DNA of 63,909 nt. Origin: CAYQNU01 sp964419055 (lineage in GTDB: Bacteria > Bacteroidota > Bacteroidia > Flavobacteriales_D > Parvicellaceae). A model generated the notes under the pieces. The model was given only the letters and a program-made list of their open reading frames with translations. It ran no database searches and was not told where the DNA came from. The stretch spans positions 1-63,909 of the forward strand of contig CAYQNU010000020.1 in NCBI GenBank assembly GCA_964419055.1, in the 5' to 3' direction. A program made the translations under genes and the position numbers. Below, one piece after another: positions 35,188-43,380 of the stretch (within the stretch, counting starts at the first letter, position 1; every line of letters begins with the position of its first letter).

Positions 35188-36231
35188 TTAGTGCTTTTCA
35201 TTTTCATTCAGATTTAAAGCAATTGTTATAAATTCCGAAACACTTTTCCCTAAAACTGCCATTCCAGCATCGTGTGGGTTTTCTAATTTATATCTTCCTT
35301 TAGCAGAACCATTCAAAGCATAATCATAACCATCTATTGTCACTATACACCAATGTTTTTGTCGGCACTCTACAATTATCTCTTCAGCATAAAATGGCCA
35401 ATCTCCTTCATATTCTGATTTTTTAATCTTTTTTGATTTGAATTCAGGATTAACAGTCCTTTGAATTTCGTCAACTATAGTTCTTTTATGAACTTTTTTT
35501 GGTGTTTCTTTATATTTTATTGTTTCTTTTCTGTAATCTTTTTCCCCGTACTTGCCGTCATACAACATTCCAAAATCAAATGCTGTCGTTGATGACAATT
35601 GTAAAGCTTGTTGTCCTAAACACTTAAAAATAAATTGACGAGATAGAGCAGATACAAATTTTTCAAAAATCACAATGATGTGATTGGTTATTTTTTGAAA
35701 TACTTCGTGACTAACATTGAAATCCATTAGTTTTTCATAGTCCTTTTTGTCGAGAATTTTATTTTCAAATTCCTCCCATAGTTTTTTTGCGTTAATTCCA
35801 ATTTTCGCATTCTCTGTTATCAAATCAAAATTGTGGTATCTTGAGAGTTTACCAAATTCTGAAAGTATAAAAAGAAGTTCTTTTAAATCTGAATTATTAC
35901 AGATAAATTCATTATCAATATAAAATTGTGGTCTATTGTAATTGGTAAAATAGTTTTTGATTATTTCATTAAGTAGCTTTTCCAAGTCGTGTCCTAAAAA
36001 TTTCAAGTATTTATAATCTGGAAGTTTTTGGTATTTGTTAAAATGTCCAATACAAACATAAGCCTTCATAAACCTTTCAAAACCTTGTGATAATAGTTGA
36101 AATGGCAGAAAATAAAAATCATTATTAAGGTTGATATTTTGCAACTCGCCAAAACCTAACCTAATAAGCTTGTCGGAAGTGTCAAATTCTTCTAATAAAG
36201 CAATGTATTTATTAACTTCTATTTCTTTCAT
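35188..36231 (-). CDS. Hypothetical protein in a defence cassette
   Basis: 347 residues from the ATG at 36231 (MKEIEVNKYIALLEEF). A longer GTG start at 36297 is rejected because it would place the N-terminus inside the inverted-repeat border. The N-terminal half is helical (LSQGFERFMKAYVCIGHF, LGHDLEKLLNEIIKNYF) and might be a HEPN-like helical bundle, with no clear R-x4-6-H motif. The C-terminus is beta-rich (EIIVECRQKHWCIVTIDGY). No recognised family. Confidence 0.55.
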   Translation of the reverse strand: MKEIEVNKYIALLEEFDTSDKLIRLGFGELQNINLNNDFYFLPFQLLSQGFERFMKAYVCIGHFNKYQKLPDYKYLKFLGHDLEKLLNEIIKNYFTNYNRPQFYIDNEFICNNSDLKELLFILSEFGKLSRYHNFDLITENAKIGINAKKLWEEFENKILDKKDYEKLMDFNVSHEVFQKITNHIIVIFEKFVSALSRQFIFKCLGQQALQLSSTTAFDFGMLYDGKYGEKDYRKETIKYKETPKKVHKRTIVDEIQRTVNPEFKSKKIKKSEYEGDWPFYAEEIIVECRQKHWCIVTIDGYDYALNGSAKGRYKLENPHDAGMAVLGKSVSEFITIALNLNENEKH

Positions 36232-36239
36232 TCCGGTTG

Positions 36240-36395
36240 TTGTTTTAGCATTGAGCACAACGGTTTCGGGCTTGGCGAAGGTGGCGATTTTCACCACAAA
36301 TGTTGATGCGGAGAACTAAACTTTGATTAACCACAAATTTGTCTGCGGAACTCTGAACCGCCACTTTTGCCAAACCCGTGTTATAAGCAGTACCT
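36240..36395 (-). repeat. Cassette-border-like inverted repeat 2
   Basis: On the minus strand CGGGTTTGGCAAAAGTGGCG (near 36355-36378) and CGCCACCTTCGCCAAGCCCG (near 36256-36290) are imperfect inverted repeats. Outside them lie GCTTATAACACGG on one side and CCGTTGTGC on the other. The structure (two inverted arms with short conserved outer motifs after a gene's 3' end) is reminiscent of an integron attC site but does not match the canonical consensus. Confidence 0.5.
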
Positions 36396-38084
36396 TTACG
36401 CACTTATTTTTTCATATATTAGTTTAAAGCTATCTTCTGGATGTCTTACAATTGATTTTTTATGTCCTGTTAGAACACTAGTATTCATTTTGTCACAAAA
36501 CTCCTTGTTCTTAAATAAATTTTTGTAGTCATACAATGCAATTGAAGCCATATAGTCGGTAATAAAGCCGTTTATGTCTAATGCAACTAATTCAAATAAT
36601 TTTAGAATAGCTTGATTAAAATTAGCTTTTTTAGTTCCGATTACATAATCATTAGGGTTTGCCAATATTTCTTTGCCAAGTTCATCGTCTGCCAAAATCG
36701 ATTTTATTATTCTTACAAAAGTATATCGAGCCAATCCGTAACTTCTTGTCGGAACATTTTCAATTTTTTCGATGTTATTAATAATTATTCTATGGATAAG
36801 ATATGCAAGATAAATTTTTTGGCAACTCATATTTCTTGAAAATATATTCTCGTATGTGTCACCATAAAAACTGGTTTTTAAATGTGTTTTGTATGGCTCA
36901 TCAAAATAAAAAGTTATTATCAACTGTCCTGCATAATCAATGTCTATAATGTCTTGGTAGCCTGTTGTGCTTTCGCCCCTTTTTATCATATACAATACTT
37001 TATTACTGAATACATCGAAAAAATTTCTTTGCAAACTTACCTGCACTCTGTCATTTGATTTTAAATCTTTGGGACTTATTGCATTTTGATTATTTGCATT
37101 CTTAGTTATTTTTTGAATGAGTGGATCCTGTGGTTCTACTTTTATTATTTTAGACAAGACCATTATGTTGTCACTTAGGGTTGATCTGTTTTGGTAGAAT
37201 GATACTAAGGATTGACATCCATTAATTACTTGATATCCACTTAGCTTTATTTTCTTATTGCCTTTATCAAAATCGAAGTCACTACAAATTATTGAAACTC
37301 CATTGTGATATAAGAAAAATCTATTGTGTTCGGTCTGATTTTTAATCGTGGACGCTAACTCTTTATTTACTCTTGTTTTGCCAGTCCATAATCTTACATT
37401 CCTTGAAAATAAAGTATGATCTTGAATGCCATCTAATTTTAATAATTCCTTAACGGGTATTGCTAAAACAATCGATGTATTATTGTTTCCCGCATTGTAA
37501 TTGATAGATGAATCATTAGTTAAGTCAAGTGTCTTGGGTGTGTTAGCTATATCAGCTTCAACCATATATGTATACTTTGAGAATATTAAATTGTTGTCAT
37601 ATGCATCAATAGTTGTTGTCTGTAAATATTCAGTAGCATTCCTGTCAAATATTTTGTTTGTAACATAAACATAACTTACTACATAACCTCTTGCGATTTT
37701 GTCTGCTATTTTTAAATCTAATAGTCTTTGTTTTAATTCTAAGTTTATCAGTGCAATCAAAAGATTGTTTGCTTGTGTCTCATTGGCAAACCAGGTAGAC
37801 ACACCAGAAAACTCTCTAATCTTTGTATCGCCACTGTCGCGATCGTCATTGGGAGAAAATTCGGATTGGAATATATATATTTCCTCTTCATTATCATCTA
37901 CCCAAATACCATCAACTCCCTTATCTCTTTGTCCATCACAAACACTATCTACGCTGTCTTGTTCACTAAGGCAGAATATATTTTTTAAAAACCAAATAAG
38001 AAATGCTGAGTTGTCATTTCGATATTGTTGTTTTAATGTCTCTACTTCTTTACGAAGTCTTAAATTGTATTCTGTCTTTGTCAT
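36396..38084 (-). CDS. AIPR-family abortive infection protein
   Basis: 562 residues. Residues about 50-75 (GQRDKGVDGIWVDDNEEEIYIFQSE) look like the D...QxE core of a restriction-endonuclease fold. The central and C-terminal parts match AIPR (abortive infection phage resistance, PF10592): RFFLYHNGVSIICS, YQVINGCQSLVSF and NANNQNAISPKDL. Such proteins act as abortive-infection nucleases, alone or with small partners. It stands as a single gene between repeated intergenic blocks, downstream of the copy D promoter (about 105-base leader). Confidence 0.85.
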   Translation of the reverse strand: MTKTEYNLRLRKEVETLKQQYRNDNSAFLIWFLKNIFCLSEQDSVDSVCDGQRDKGVDGIWVDDNEEEIYIFQSEFSPNDDRDSGDTKIREFSGVSTWFANETQANNLLIALINLELKQRLLDLKIADKIARGYVVSYVYVTNKIFDRNATEYLQTTTIDAYDNNLIFSKYTYMVEADIANTPKTLDLTNDSSINYNAGNNNTSIVLAIPVKELLKLDGIQDHTLFSRNVRLWTGKTRVNKELASTIKNQTEHNRFFLYHNGVSIICSDFDFDKGNKKIKLSGYQVINGCQSLVSFYQNRSTLSDNIMVLSKIIKVEPQDPLIQKITKNANNQNAISPKDLKSNDRVQVSLQRNFFDVFSNKVLYMIKRGESTTGYQDIIDIDYAGQLIITFYFDEPYKTHLKTSFYGDTYENIFSRNMSCQKIYLAYLIHRIIINNIEKIENVPTRSYGLARYTFVRIIKSILADDELGKEILANPNDYVIGTKKANFNQAILKLFELVALDINGFITDYMASIALYDYKNLFKNKEFCDKMNTSVLTGHKKSIVRHPEDSFKLIYEKISA

Positions 38085-38190
38085 TATGTTTTTTTTAGGT
38101 ATTGCTTATAACTTGTATATAAGTCCCTATTTTAGCTCCTTATATAACAGAAGTATGTTGTATAGGTCTCACAAACGGGGTATTTATTTT
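38085..38190 (-). repeat. Leader repeat upstream of the AIPR gene
   Basis: On the minus strand the order AAATACCCC, then AGACCTAT, CAACATAC, TGTTATAT, AATAGGGACTTATAT and AAGTTATAAGC is shared with 49336-49447 (upstream of the AbiC-like gene). This suggests a common mobile leader. Confidence 0.5.
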
Positions 38191-38193
38191 TCT

Positions 38194-38346
38194 CAAATGT
38201 AATAAAACAACTCTTTAGGAGCAAATTAAATTTTTGATACCAAAATACATAAATAATTGAAATACAAACAACTAAAAATTTCATAGGTAAGAATATACCC
38301 CAAAATAGGTTAGAATTAACCCATAAAAAAAAGGGTGAATTATGAC
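38194..38346 (-). promoter_or_regulatory. Dyad-triplet promoter, copy D
   Basis: Leftward promoter: TTTG (38225-38222), 20 bases, TACATTTG (38201-38194). Dyads GGTAAGAATATACC (38285), GGTTAGAATTAACC (38307) and GGTGAATTATGACC (38333), spacing 22 and 26 bp, first dyad 63 bp from the -33. Reads toward the AIPR gene. Confidence 0.75.
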
Positions 38347-38368
38347 CTGTACAACTAAAACTGGTAGG

Positions 38369-38557
38369 TCATTCCTTTTTGTTAGAAGTGCGGAGTAGGT
38401 CTTGGTAATAGTGCAGTTCCTTTAGCCACATTTGGCGGTTATCGGGCGAGAGATTGTCACGTTGAAGAACTTCGGTTATTTTTTGAACTTTTAGAGACCA
38501 AGCAGCAAACTGACCCTCAAAACTCATTTTGAGTTGATCCGTGTTTTCGTCAAACAT
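38369..38557 (-). CDS. Small hypothetical protein
   Basis: 62 residues from the ATG at 38557 (MFDENTDQLKMSFEGQF), helical and charged, ending TSNKKE. A longer frame to 38647 exists, but the extra residues look like untranslated upstream sequence. It lies 125 bases after the Fic gene on the same strand and may belong to its operon. Function unknown. Confidence 0.5.
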   Translation of the reverse strand: MFDENTDQLKMSFEGQFAAWSLKVQKITEVLQRDNLSPDNRQMWLKELHYYQDLLRTSNKKE

Positions 38558-38681
38558 GTCTATTTGCTTTTTGGGTTTTTCAGGTGTGCTCAATGCGGAG
38601 ATTTTATGTCTGCAAAAATAGGCAATTTTGTGGGTTTTAGAAAGCAAATGAGGTTAAAAAATTACTTTTCTAAATTCACTG

Positions 38682-39470
38682 TTAAAATAGCATAGTGAAT
38701 CCTTTATTTTTATTTCTATAGGTAGCTATTTCGGTGGAGTAATGTTTGATTTGTTGTTCACAAATGAAATTTCTAAATAGTGTAATATCATTTTTTTCTT
38801 CGGTCAATTGCAATGCCTCTATATATTCTTTTCTATCGTCACCAAAAATCTTGATCATTGGTTTTTGGTGATAGGTCTGAACGTAGTTCATTAACAGTCT
38901 TGAAACACGTCCATTGCCGTCACCAAATGGATGAATATTTACAAAATTATAATGCACATCGGCTGCCAGTTTTAAGGTTTCAGTTGTTGATGCAACTTGT
39001 AGAATGTTGCCGTTAACTTTGTCAACAAACGTTGTGAGGAGCGATTCTACTTTACTATAGTCTGGAAAATATTTATTAGTTACATACACCTGTGCTTTGC
39101 GCAAATCACCTTTTGAAGTATCATAATCTCCACCAATCGCACTGTTTAGCCCTCCGGTTCTTTTCATGACCAAGGAAGCTATTTTTTGAATAAAAGGAAT
39201 GGACAAAGGAGTTTTATTTTTGGCGGCCTCCAACACAAAAAGCAAAGCGTTATACAAATCTTCAACCATTAGATGATGATCTAAAGGTTTACCTTTTGCG
39301 GTAATGTTCTTTTCTAATAAGTTGACCGTTTCGTTCTCAGTAAGCGTTGAACCTTCTATTCGAGTAGAGTTATAGACCAATGAATACATAAAATACTTCT
39401 CATAGTTTAGATGGTTTTCTAATCCTAATTGAATGAACTCCTTTTGCAATATGTCTAATTTTTCCCACAT
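38682..39470 (-). CDS. Fic-family protein (predicted AMP transferase)
   Basis: 262 residues. The Fic signature HPFGDGNGR (180-188) is intact. An N-terminal inhibitory helix motif STRIEG (35-40) matches the S/TxxxEG/N form that restrains class II Fic proteins. Fic enzymes transfer AMP or other nucleotide parts to target proteins and can act as toxins; here the built-in inhibitor would control activity. A consensus-like promoter lies directly upstream. It follows the SLOG-containing gene set on the same strand. Confidence 0.88.
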   Translation of the reverse strand: MWEKLDILQKEFIQLGLENHLNYEKYFMYSLVYNSTRIEGSTLTENETVNLLEKNITAKGKPLDHHLMVEDLYNALLFVLEAAKNKTPLSIPFIQKIASLVMKRTGGLNSAIGGDYDTSKGDLRKAQVYVTNKYFPDYSKVESLLTTFVDKVNGNILQVASTTETLKLAADVHYNFVNIHPFGDGNGRVSRLLMNYVQTYHQKPMIKIFGDDRKEYIEALQLTEEKNDITLFRNFICEQQIKHYSTEIATYRNKNKGFTMLF

Positions 39471-39480
39471 AAATCAATTG

Positions 39481-39511
39481 CAAATTTAAGCGTAAACTTT
39501 GGTCTATGCAA
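39481..39511 (-). promoter_or_regulatory. Promoter of the Fic gene
   Basis: Minus strand: GTTG at the -33 position (ending 39509), 20 bases, TAAATTTG (39488-39481). The Fic ATG is 11 bases downstream of the box, so the mRNA would be almost leaderless. Confidence 0.6.
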
Positions 39512-39539
39512 CAATAAAACGAAATACCAGTAACGTTTA

Positions 39540-39719
39540 CTAGGGCACCAAGATAGCTTGATCACCAAATTTCTTGATATGGTCACGCAACTCTTTTTTG
39601 GTTACCAATACTCCCTTTAACTGTTTTTTTGTAAGAGGAGTTGGTTTATGATCTTCGACTGGAATCCAACCCAATCGGTCGGGTTTAGCATTCGCTTTTT
39701 TGTTGCTTTTATTGGCCAT
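39540..39719 (-). CDS. Small basic protein downstream of the SLOG gene
   Basis: 59 residues starting MANKSNKKANAKPDRLGW, with RLGWIPVEDHKP and many Lys residues. It overlaps the end of the SLOG gene by 11 bases, so it is translationally coupled. No known domain; its basic charge suggests nucleic-acid contact. Confidence 0.6.
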   Translation of the reverse strand: MANKSNKKANAKPDRLGWIPVEDHKPTPLTKKQLKGVLVTKKELRDHIKKFGDQAILVP

Positions 39720-40317
39720 TTTTTACTTTTTGTTTATATTTTTCCATCAATTCTATCATAGCTACATTGGGTTTTGGAGGATTAAGGAGTGTAGTAAAAA
39801 ACAACTCTTTATCTGCTTCAGTTTTTAAAATAGAAGTTTTTTGAGGTTTCAATTGTAGTATCTTATCTAATGATTCTGTATCTTCTTTCATAGACAAAAT
39901 TGTATCGTGTCCTTCATAATCGTCATAATCTGCTTCATAAGTAGCCAATTTTGAAGTGCCTTCAAGATAGTTATGTAAAAAGATAAATTTTACTTTCTGT
40001 TGTTTAGCAACATGAATCATTGAAACGGTTTTCTCAGTTTCTCGTTCACTCATCAATATGAGAAAAGTTGCGTAACAGAGCATTTCTTTGAAAAGCTGAT
40101 AATCGTGTACAAATGGATATTTGGAGGGTTTGTTTCTAAAATGTTTAATAGGTAAATTGTATTCCTTGGATAGTGGTTTTGCTATGGCATCAACTCCATA
40201 GGGAGTTCCAGAAACCAATTCAAGGTTAGACTTGTCAGGGAAAGACACGTCAATCATTTCCTTAACGATTGTGTAGTCAATAGTATTTCCATCACTGACG
40301 ATTAGTAACTTAATCAT
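39709..40317 (-). CDS. SLOG-like (DUF2493/YspA-type) protein
   Basis: 202 residues. The N-terminal Rossmann-like part has IKLLIVSDG, a VSGTPYGVDAIAKPL motif (the SLOG/DUF2493 G-x-x-x-GVD-x-A signature), then IKHF and FLILMSERE. SLOG domains bind nucleotide-derived ligands and act as sensors in conflict systems. It overlaps the upstream gene by 8 bases and the downstream small gene by 11. Confidence 0.7.
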   Translation of the reverse strand: MIKLLIVSDGNTIDYTIVKEMIDVSFPDKSNLELVSGTPYGVDAIAKPLSKEYNLPIKHFRNKPSKYPFVHDYQLFKEMLCYATFLILMSERETEKTVSMIHVAKQQKVKFIFLHNYLEGTSKLATYEADYDDYEGHDTILSMKEDTESLDKILQLKPQKTSILKTEADKELFFTTLLNPPKPNVAMIELMEKYKQKVKNGQ

Positions 40318-40975
40318 AAGGGTACTCTTTAATCTCTATATCAATATCTCCAAACTCTTCGGCAACGGTTTTATAATAGGCAATCACTTCTGGGTCATTG
40401 GCTTGTTTTTCCATTCTGGCTTTATAATCTTCAGGTAGCTTAAAATAGCGTTCAAAAAACAAAAACTTTCGGTAGGTTTTAGTGAGTTTTCCCAAGTAAT
40501 CATCTACCTCTTTTTCTGTTTTGAATACGAGACCTTTATTTTTAATTTCTTTCCAAGTCTGTGAAACTTCGTTCTTTTGCACTTTCAAACGACCTACTAT
40601 TTCATCATATTTATTTGTCTTTAAGTCTTCGAGGTTTACCTTTATACGGCTATAACAAGCTTCTATATTACTGGTAGTTTCTTTCAGCAACCAATGATAA
40701 TCCACATTGTCTGCAAAGTTTATTTCTTCATTTGTTTTCATAGTATGCTTGTTTTTTAAAAATATACCTCTATAAATACCCGCATCTTTAAGTTCTTGCA
40801 CTTTTTTATGGCCGTGATATGCTCTATATTTAGAAATCAGTTCATCTGAATAATCGGGTTTACTAGCGTCATCGTTTTTTTCAAATGCTCTATTAAATTG
40901 ATCGAGTTTATTAGACATTTCTTCATACGTGTCAACTTCCTCTTGAGAGAAAGTAATGCCATTATAGGTTACCAT
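40310..40975 (-). CDS. Hypothetical partner of the SLOG protein
   Basis: 221 residues, mostly charged helices (about 100-190 look coiled-coil-like) with an acidic C-terminus. No recognised domain. It overlaps the SLOG gene start by 8 bases, so the two products are probably made together. Confidence 0.55.
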   Translation of the reverse strand: MVTYNGITFSQEEVDTYEEMSNKLDQFNRAFEKNDDASKPDYSDELISKYRAYHGHKKVQELKDAGIYRGIFLKNKHTMKTNEEINFADNVDYHWLLKETTSNIEACYSRIKVNLEDLKTNKYDEIVGRLKVQKNEVSQTWKEIKNKGLVFKTEKEVDDYLGKLTKTYRKFLFFERYFKLPEDYKARMEKQANDPEVIAYYKTVAEEFGDIDIEIKEYPYD

Positions 40976-40977
40976 AA

Positions 40978-41159
40978 TTATTGATTTGCATTAGTTTTTG
41001 AATGAACACTTACATATTGAATCCCCATTTGATTTGAGGGCATTTGCTTGTTTACTTCAATCATCGCTTCTTCGTGTGTTTTTCCCTCATTTTTTAATGA
41101 CAGGTAAAGAAAAAACCTATCCTCAGGACAAGAAAGCGGTTTTTTTCTTGATTTTCCAT
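40978..41159 (-). pseudogene. Small frameshifted frame between two genes
   Basis: The ATG at 41159 opens a 21-codon frame. The +1 frame, without its own start codon, stays open from there to a stop at 40978 and encodes a protein-like sequence (LSCPEDRFFLYLSLKNEGKT, then ...IEVNKQMPSNQMGIQY). This looks like a small gene with a one-base shift near its start, or one with an unusual start. Confidence 0.3.
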
Positions 41160-41166
41160 AGTAGTA

Positions 41167-41703
41167 TTATTTAACAAAAGTCCTAAAATTGATTTCATCC
41201 CAATACTCTTCCCCACCCTCTTCCCAATCGGTTGCAATATCACATTTCATCCAATCAATTAATTCTGCTTGGACATATTCTCTCACTTCGATTGAATTTA
41301 GGTTTTCAAATCTACTGTATTCTTTATAGGCTGATTCTCCAAAATGCACAGCAATGTATACAAACTCAACATTAGTATCCATATTGTTTTTGATGTACTC
41401 CGTTTTGTATACTTCTTTGAGCCATTCATTACAAAAAATGAAGTGTTCATTTTTTATGTAATCTTCTAATTGGGCTCCTGGATCAAATTCAAAAGGGTTT
41501 TTATGTAAAATATATTGCTCTATTTTATAGAGAAAGTGTTGCTCCTCAACCGGCAAAGATTCAAAATAAACACTATCTAAATATTCAATGGGAATGTACC
41601 ATTCGTTTTCAAACTCAAAACTCACTTTTTGAATGAAACTGTATTCAGATATGAAACGATTTTCTTTTACGATGCCTTCTTTTATTTTACCGTTTACTTT
41701 CAT
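41167..41703 (-). CDS. Hypothetical acidic protein
   Basis: 178 residues, acidic, rich in aromatic residues, with an N-terminal beta segment (IKEGIVKENRFISEY) and a helical, acidic C-terminus (DWEEGGEEYWDEI). No known domain. Gene order puts it between the 334-residue protein and the SLOG set, all on the minus strand. Confidence 0.55.
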   Translation of the reverse strand: MKVNGKIKEGIVKENRFISEYSFIQKVSFEFENEWYIPIEYLDSVYFESLPVEEQHFLYKIEQYILHKNPFEFDPGAQLEDYIKNEHFIFCNEWLKEVYKTEYIKNNMDTNVEFVYIAVHFGESAYKEYSRFENLNSIEVREYVQAELIDWMKCDIATDWEEGGEEYWDEINFRTFVK

Positions 41704-41735
41704 AATTGTTGTGGAATGATTTAAAGTTACCCTAT

Positions 41736-42740
41736 TTAGTAAAGATACGATTTTTTGATTTTACCTTCTAGAGTCAAATTTACTCTTTCATACAAATAAA
41801 AATAGAGTGAAAGGTCACATTGATGTTTTTTGATCAGTGCTTTTAGTTCATTTGAATAGTGCTTTTTATTTGGATAATTTACACAGGTTTCTAAAATTTC
41901 ATCCATTAACTGAATTTCATTATTTACCCATAACCGCTTTTTTTTGGGTAATTCCTCTAGTTTTTCTTTCATGAAACCGTGTAAATCATATAAAATCGGC
42001 ACCGTCATTTCTCTTGTTTTTTCATCTTCTGGGATGTAGAGAGCTTGCTCAAAACAATCTTTATAGAGATGGGCTATTCTAGCAGCAATGGTAGTGTATT
42101 GCGCTCTAATTTTTTTGCATTCTTGAGCGGAGATATTCTTATCATAAAATTGCTTCATCTCTTTAAACCAAGAAGAATGTATCTGAAAAATAAAGTGGTT
42201 TACATTGCCACCCATATGTATGAGTTCAATAAAAAGTAAGGTTTTATGATATGCTGAATTGTGGTTATAATGCGGGGCGACATATTTTGGAAGCTTGGCA
42301 AAAAAATCATTTTGAATATTTTTGGTAATACCTGTAATGCTGTCAAATAGCTTTCGTTTGTATATTATTTGATAGGAGTTATCATTTATATTAAGAACAC
42401 CAAAATTGCTTTTATTTAAAATGGATTGAGGGAAGGTTCTCGTTTCTGTAAACCATAACAATGGCAAGATATATTGCTCATTAAGTTTTTGACCTTTGTT
42501 AAATGATTTGAGCAATTGAGGATGTTCCGTAATACTTTCAACTAAATAATCATTAACAGGAATGATAGAAAATCGGATATTACTGTTGTACCAATGAACG
42601 CTGTCGATGGGTTTAACCGTTGCCAACACTGTCAATTCATTAATAGGAAGTTCTTCTGCTTCAAAAAGGAAGGTAGGATAAAAGTCGTCTTTGAGCAGTA
42701 TACAAAGATCATTTGCTATTTTGTTTTTTGTTTGGAGCAT
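41736..42740 (-). CDS. Hypothetical protein, first gene of the SLOG/Fic set
   Basis: 334 residues, largely helical from about residue 160 on, with an alpha/beta N-terminal part and no known catalytic motif. It is divergent from the HTH gene at 42840. Its -7 box (TATTTTTG, 42771-42764) is close to the perfect palindrome 42785-42806. It would be the head of the leftward operon to 39540. Confidence 0.55.
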   Translation of the reverse strand: MLQTKNKIANDLCILLKDDFYPTFLFEAEELPINELTVLATVKPIDSVHWYNSNIRFSIIPVNDYLVESITEHPQLLKSFNKGQKLNEQYILPLLWFTETRTFPQSILNKSNFGVLNINDNSYQIIYKRKLFDSITGITKNIQNDFFAKLPKYVAPHYNHNSAYHKTLLFIELIHMGGNVNHFIFQIHSSWFKEMKQFYDKNISAQECKKIRAQYTTIAARIAHLYKDCFEQALYIPEDEKTREMTVPILYDLHGFMKEKLEELPKKKRLWVNNEIQLMDEILETCVNYPNKKHYSNELKALIKKHQCDLSLYFYLYERVNLTLEGKIKKSYLY

Positions 42741-42763
42741 ACGTTTCGGTTTTCAATAAAAAT

Positions 42764-42806
42764 CAAAAATACAAAATTTTCACCTTGCTAACATATATGT
42801 TAGCAA
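42764..42806 (-). promoter_or_regulatory. Perfect palindromic operator between divergent genes
   Basis: A 22-bp perfect palindrome (42785-42806, half-site TTGCTAACATA) is centred between the start of the 334-residue gene and the HTH gene. It covers the expected -33 region of the leftward promoter, whose -7 TATTTTTG is at 42771-42764. The likely ligand is the adjacent Cro/C1-type protein, giving repression of the operon and autoregulation. Confidence 0.65.
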
Positions 42807-42839
42807 TTTAATTCTAAAGAAACTTTTTCTTCGTAGTGT

Positions 42840-43088
42840 ATGAACGAAGAATTTGAGAAAATAGAAAAAGCTGCTTTTTTGAAAGAGTTTGGAGAACACA
42901 TTCGTCAAGTTAGATTGAACAAAGGAATGAGTGCAGCCGAATTTAGCAGAAGAGCATTTATGGAACGTTCTCAAGTAGCTCGTATAGAAATGGGAAGAGC
43001 TAATCCAACTATTTTTACATTAAAAACCATTTGCAAAGCACTTGATATGAGTTTGACAGAACTTATGGATGGTTTCGAAATAAAATAA
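42840..43088 (+). CDS. Cro/C1-type (XRE) regulator
   Basis: 82 residues forming one HTH_3 domain: IRQVRLNKGMSAAEFSRRAFMERSQVARIEMGRANPTIFTLKTICKAL, with the Q-x-x-R-I-E recognition-helix pattern. It has no extra ligand-binding part. Divergently placed from the SLOG/Fic operon with a perfect palindrome between, so it is probably its repressor. Confidence 0.85.
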   Translation: MNEEFEKIEKAAFLKEFGEHIRQVRLNKGMSAAEFSRRAFMERSQVARIEMGRANPTIFTLKTICKALDMSLTELMDGFEIK

Positions 43089-43134
43089 TCTCTTAATACA
43101 TTCACATTTTTACTGCTAACTTTTAAGCTCCTCA

Positions 43135-43318
43135 TTCACTCTACAGGGAGTGAAAGTTGGGTGAATAAAAGTTAAGGCATAAATAATTCACTGTTCTAAA
43201 CCGAATTATTTGACCGATTTTTTATTTTGGTTCAATATTCTTGAACAGTTGATGATAGTTCTGTTCCTCCATTTTCACATTAACTTTTGAAATATGCCCC
43301 CAAAAGTATTTCAAAAGT
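43135..43318. terminator. Two hairpins in the convergent gap after the regulator gene
   Basis: TTCACTC (43135) pairs with GAGTGAA (43148-43154). Further on ACTTTTGAAATA (43283-43294) pairs with 43307-43318 around a 12-base loop. The gap 43089-43380 holds no gene, and the hairpins probably end transcription from both sides. Confidence 0.45.
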
Positions 43319-43380
43319 AGTAAATAGGGCTTCTTTTTTATGATTTTAAAGGGGCGTTATGCAAAAAGTTAGTTCTAAAG

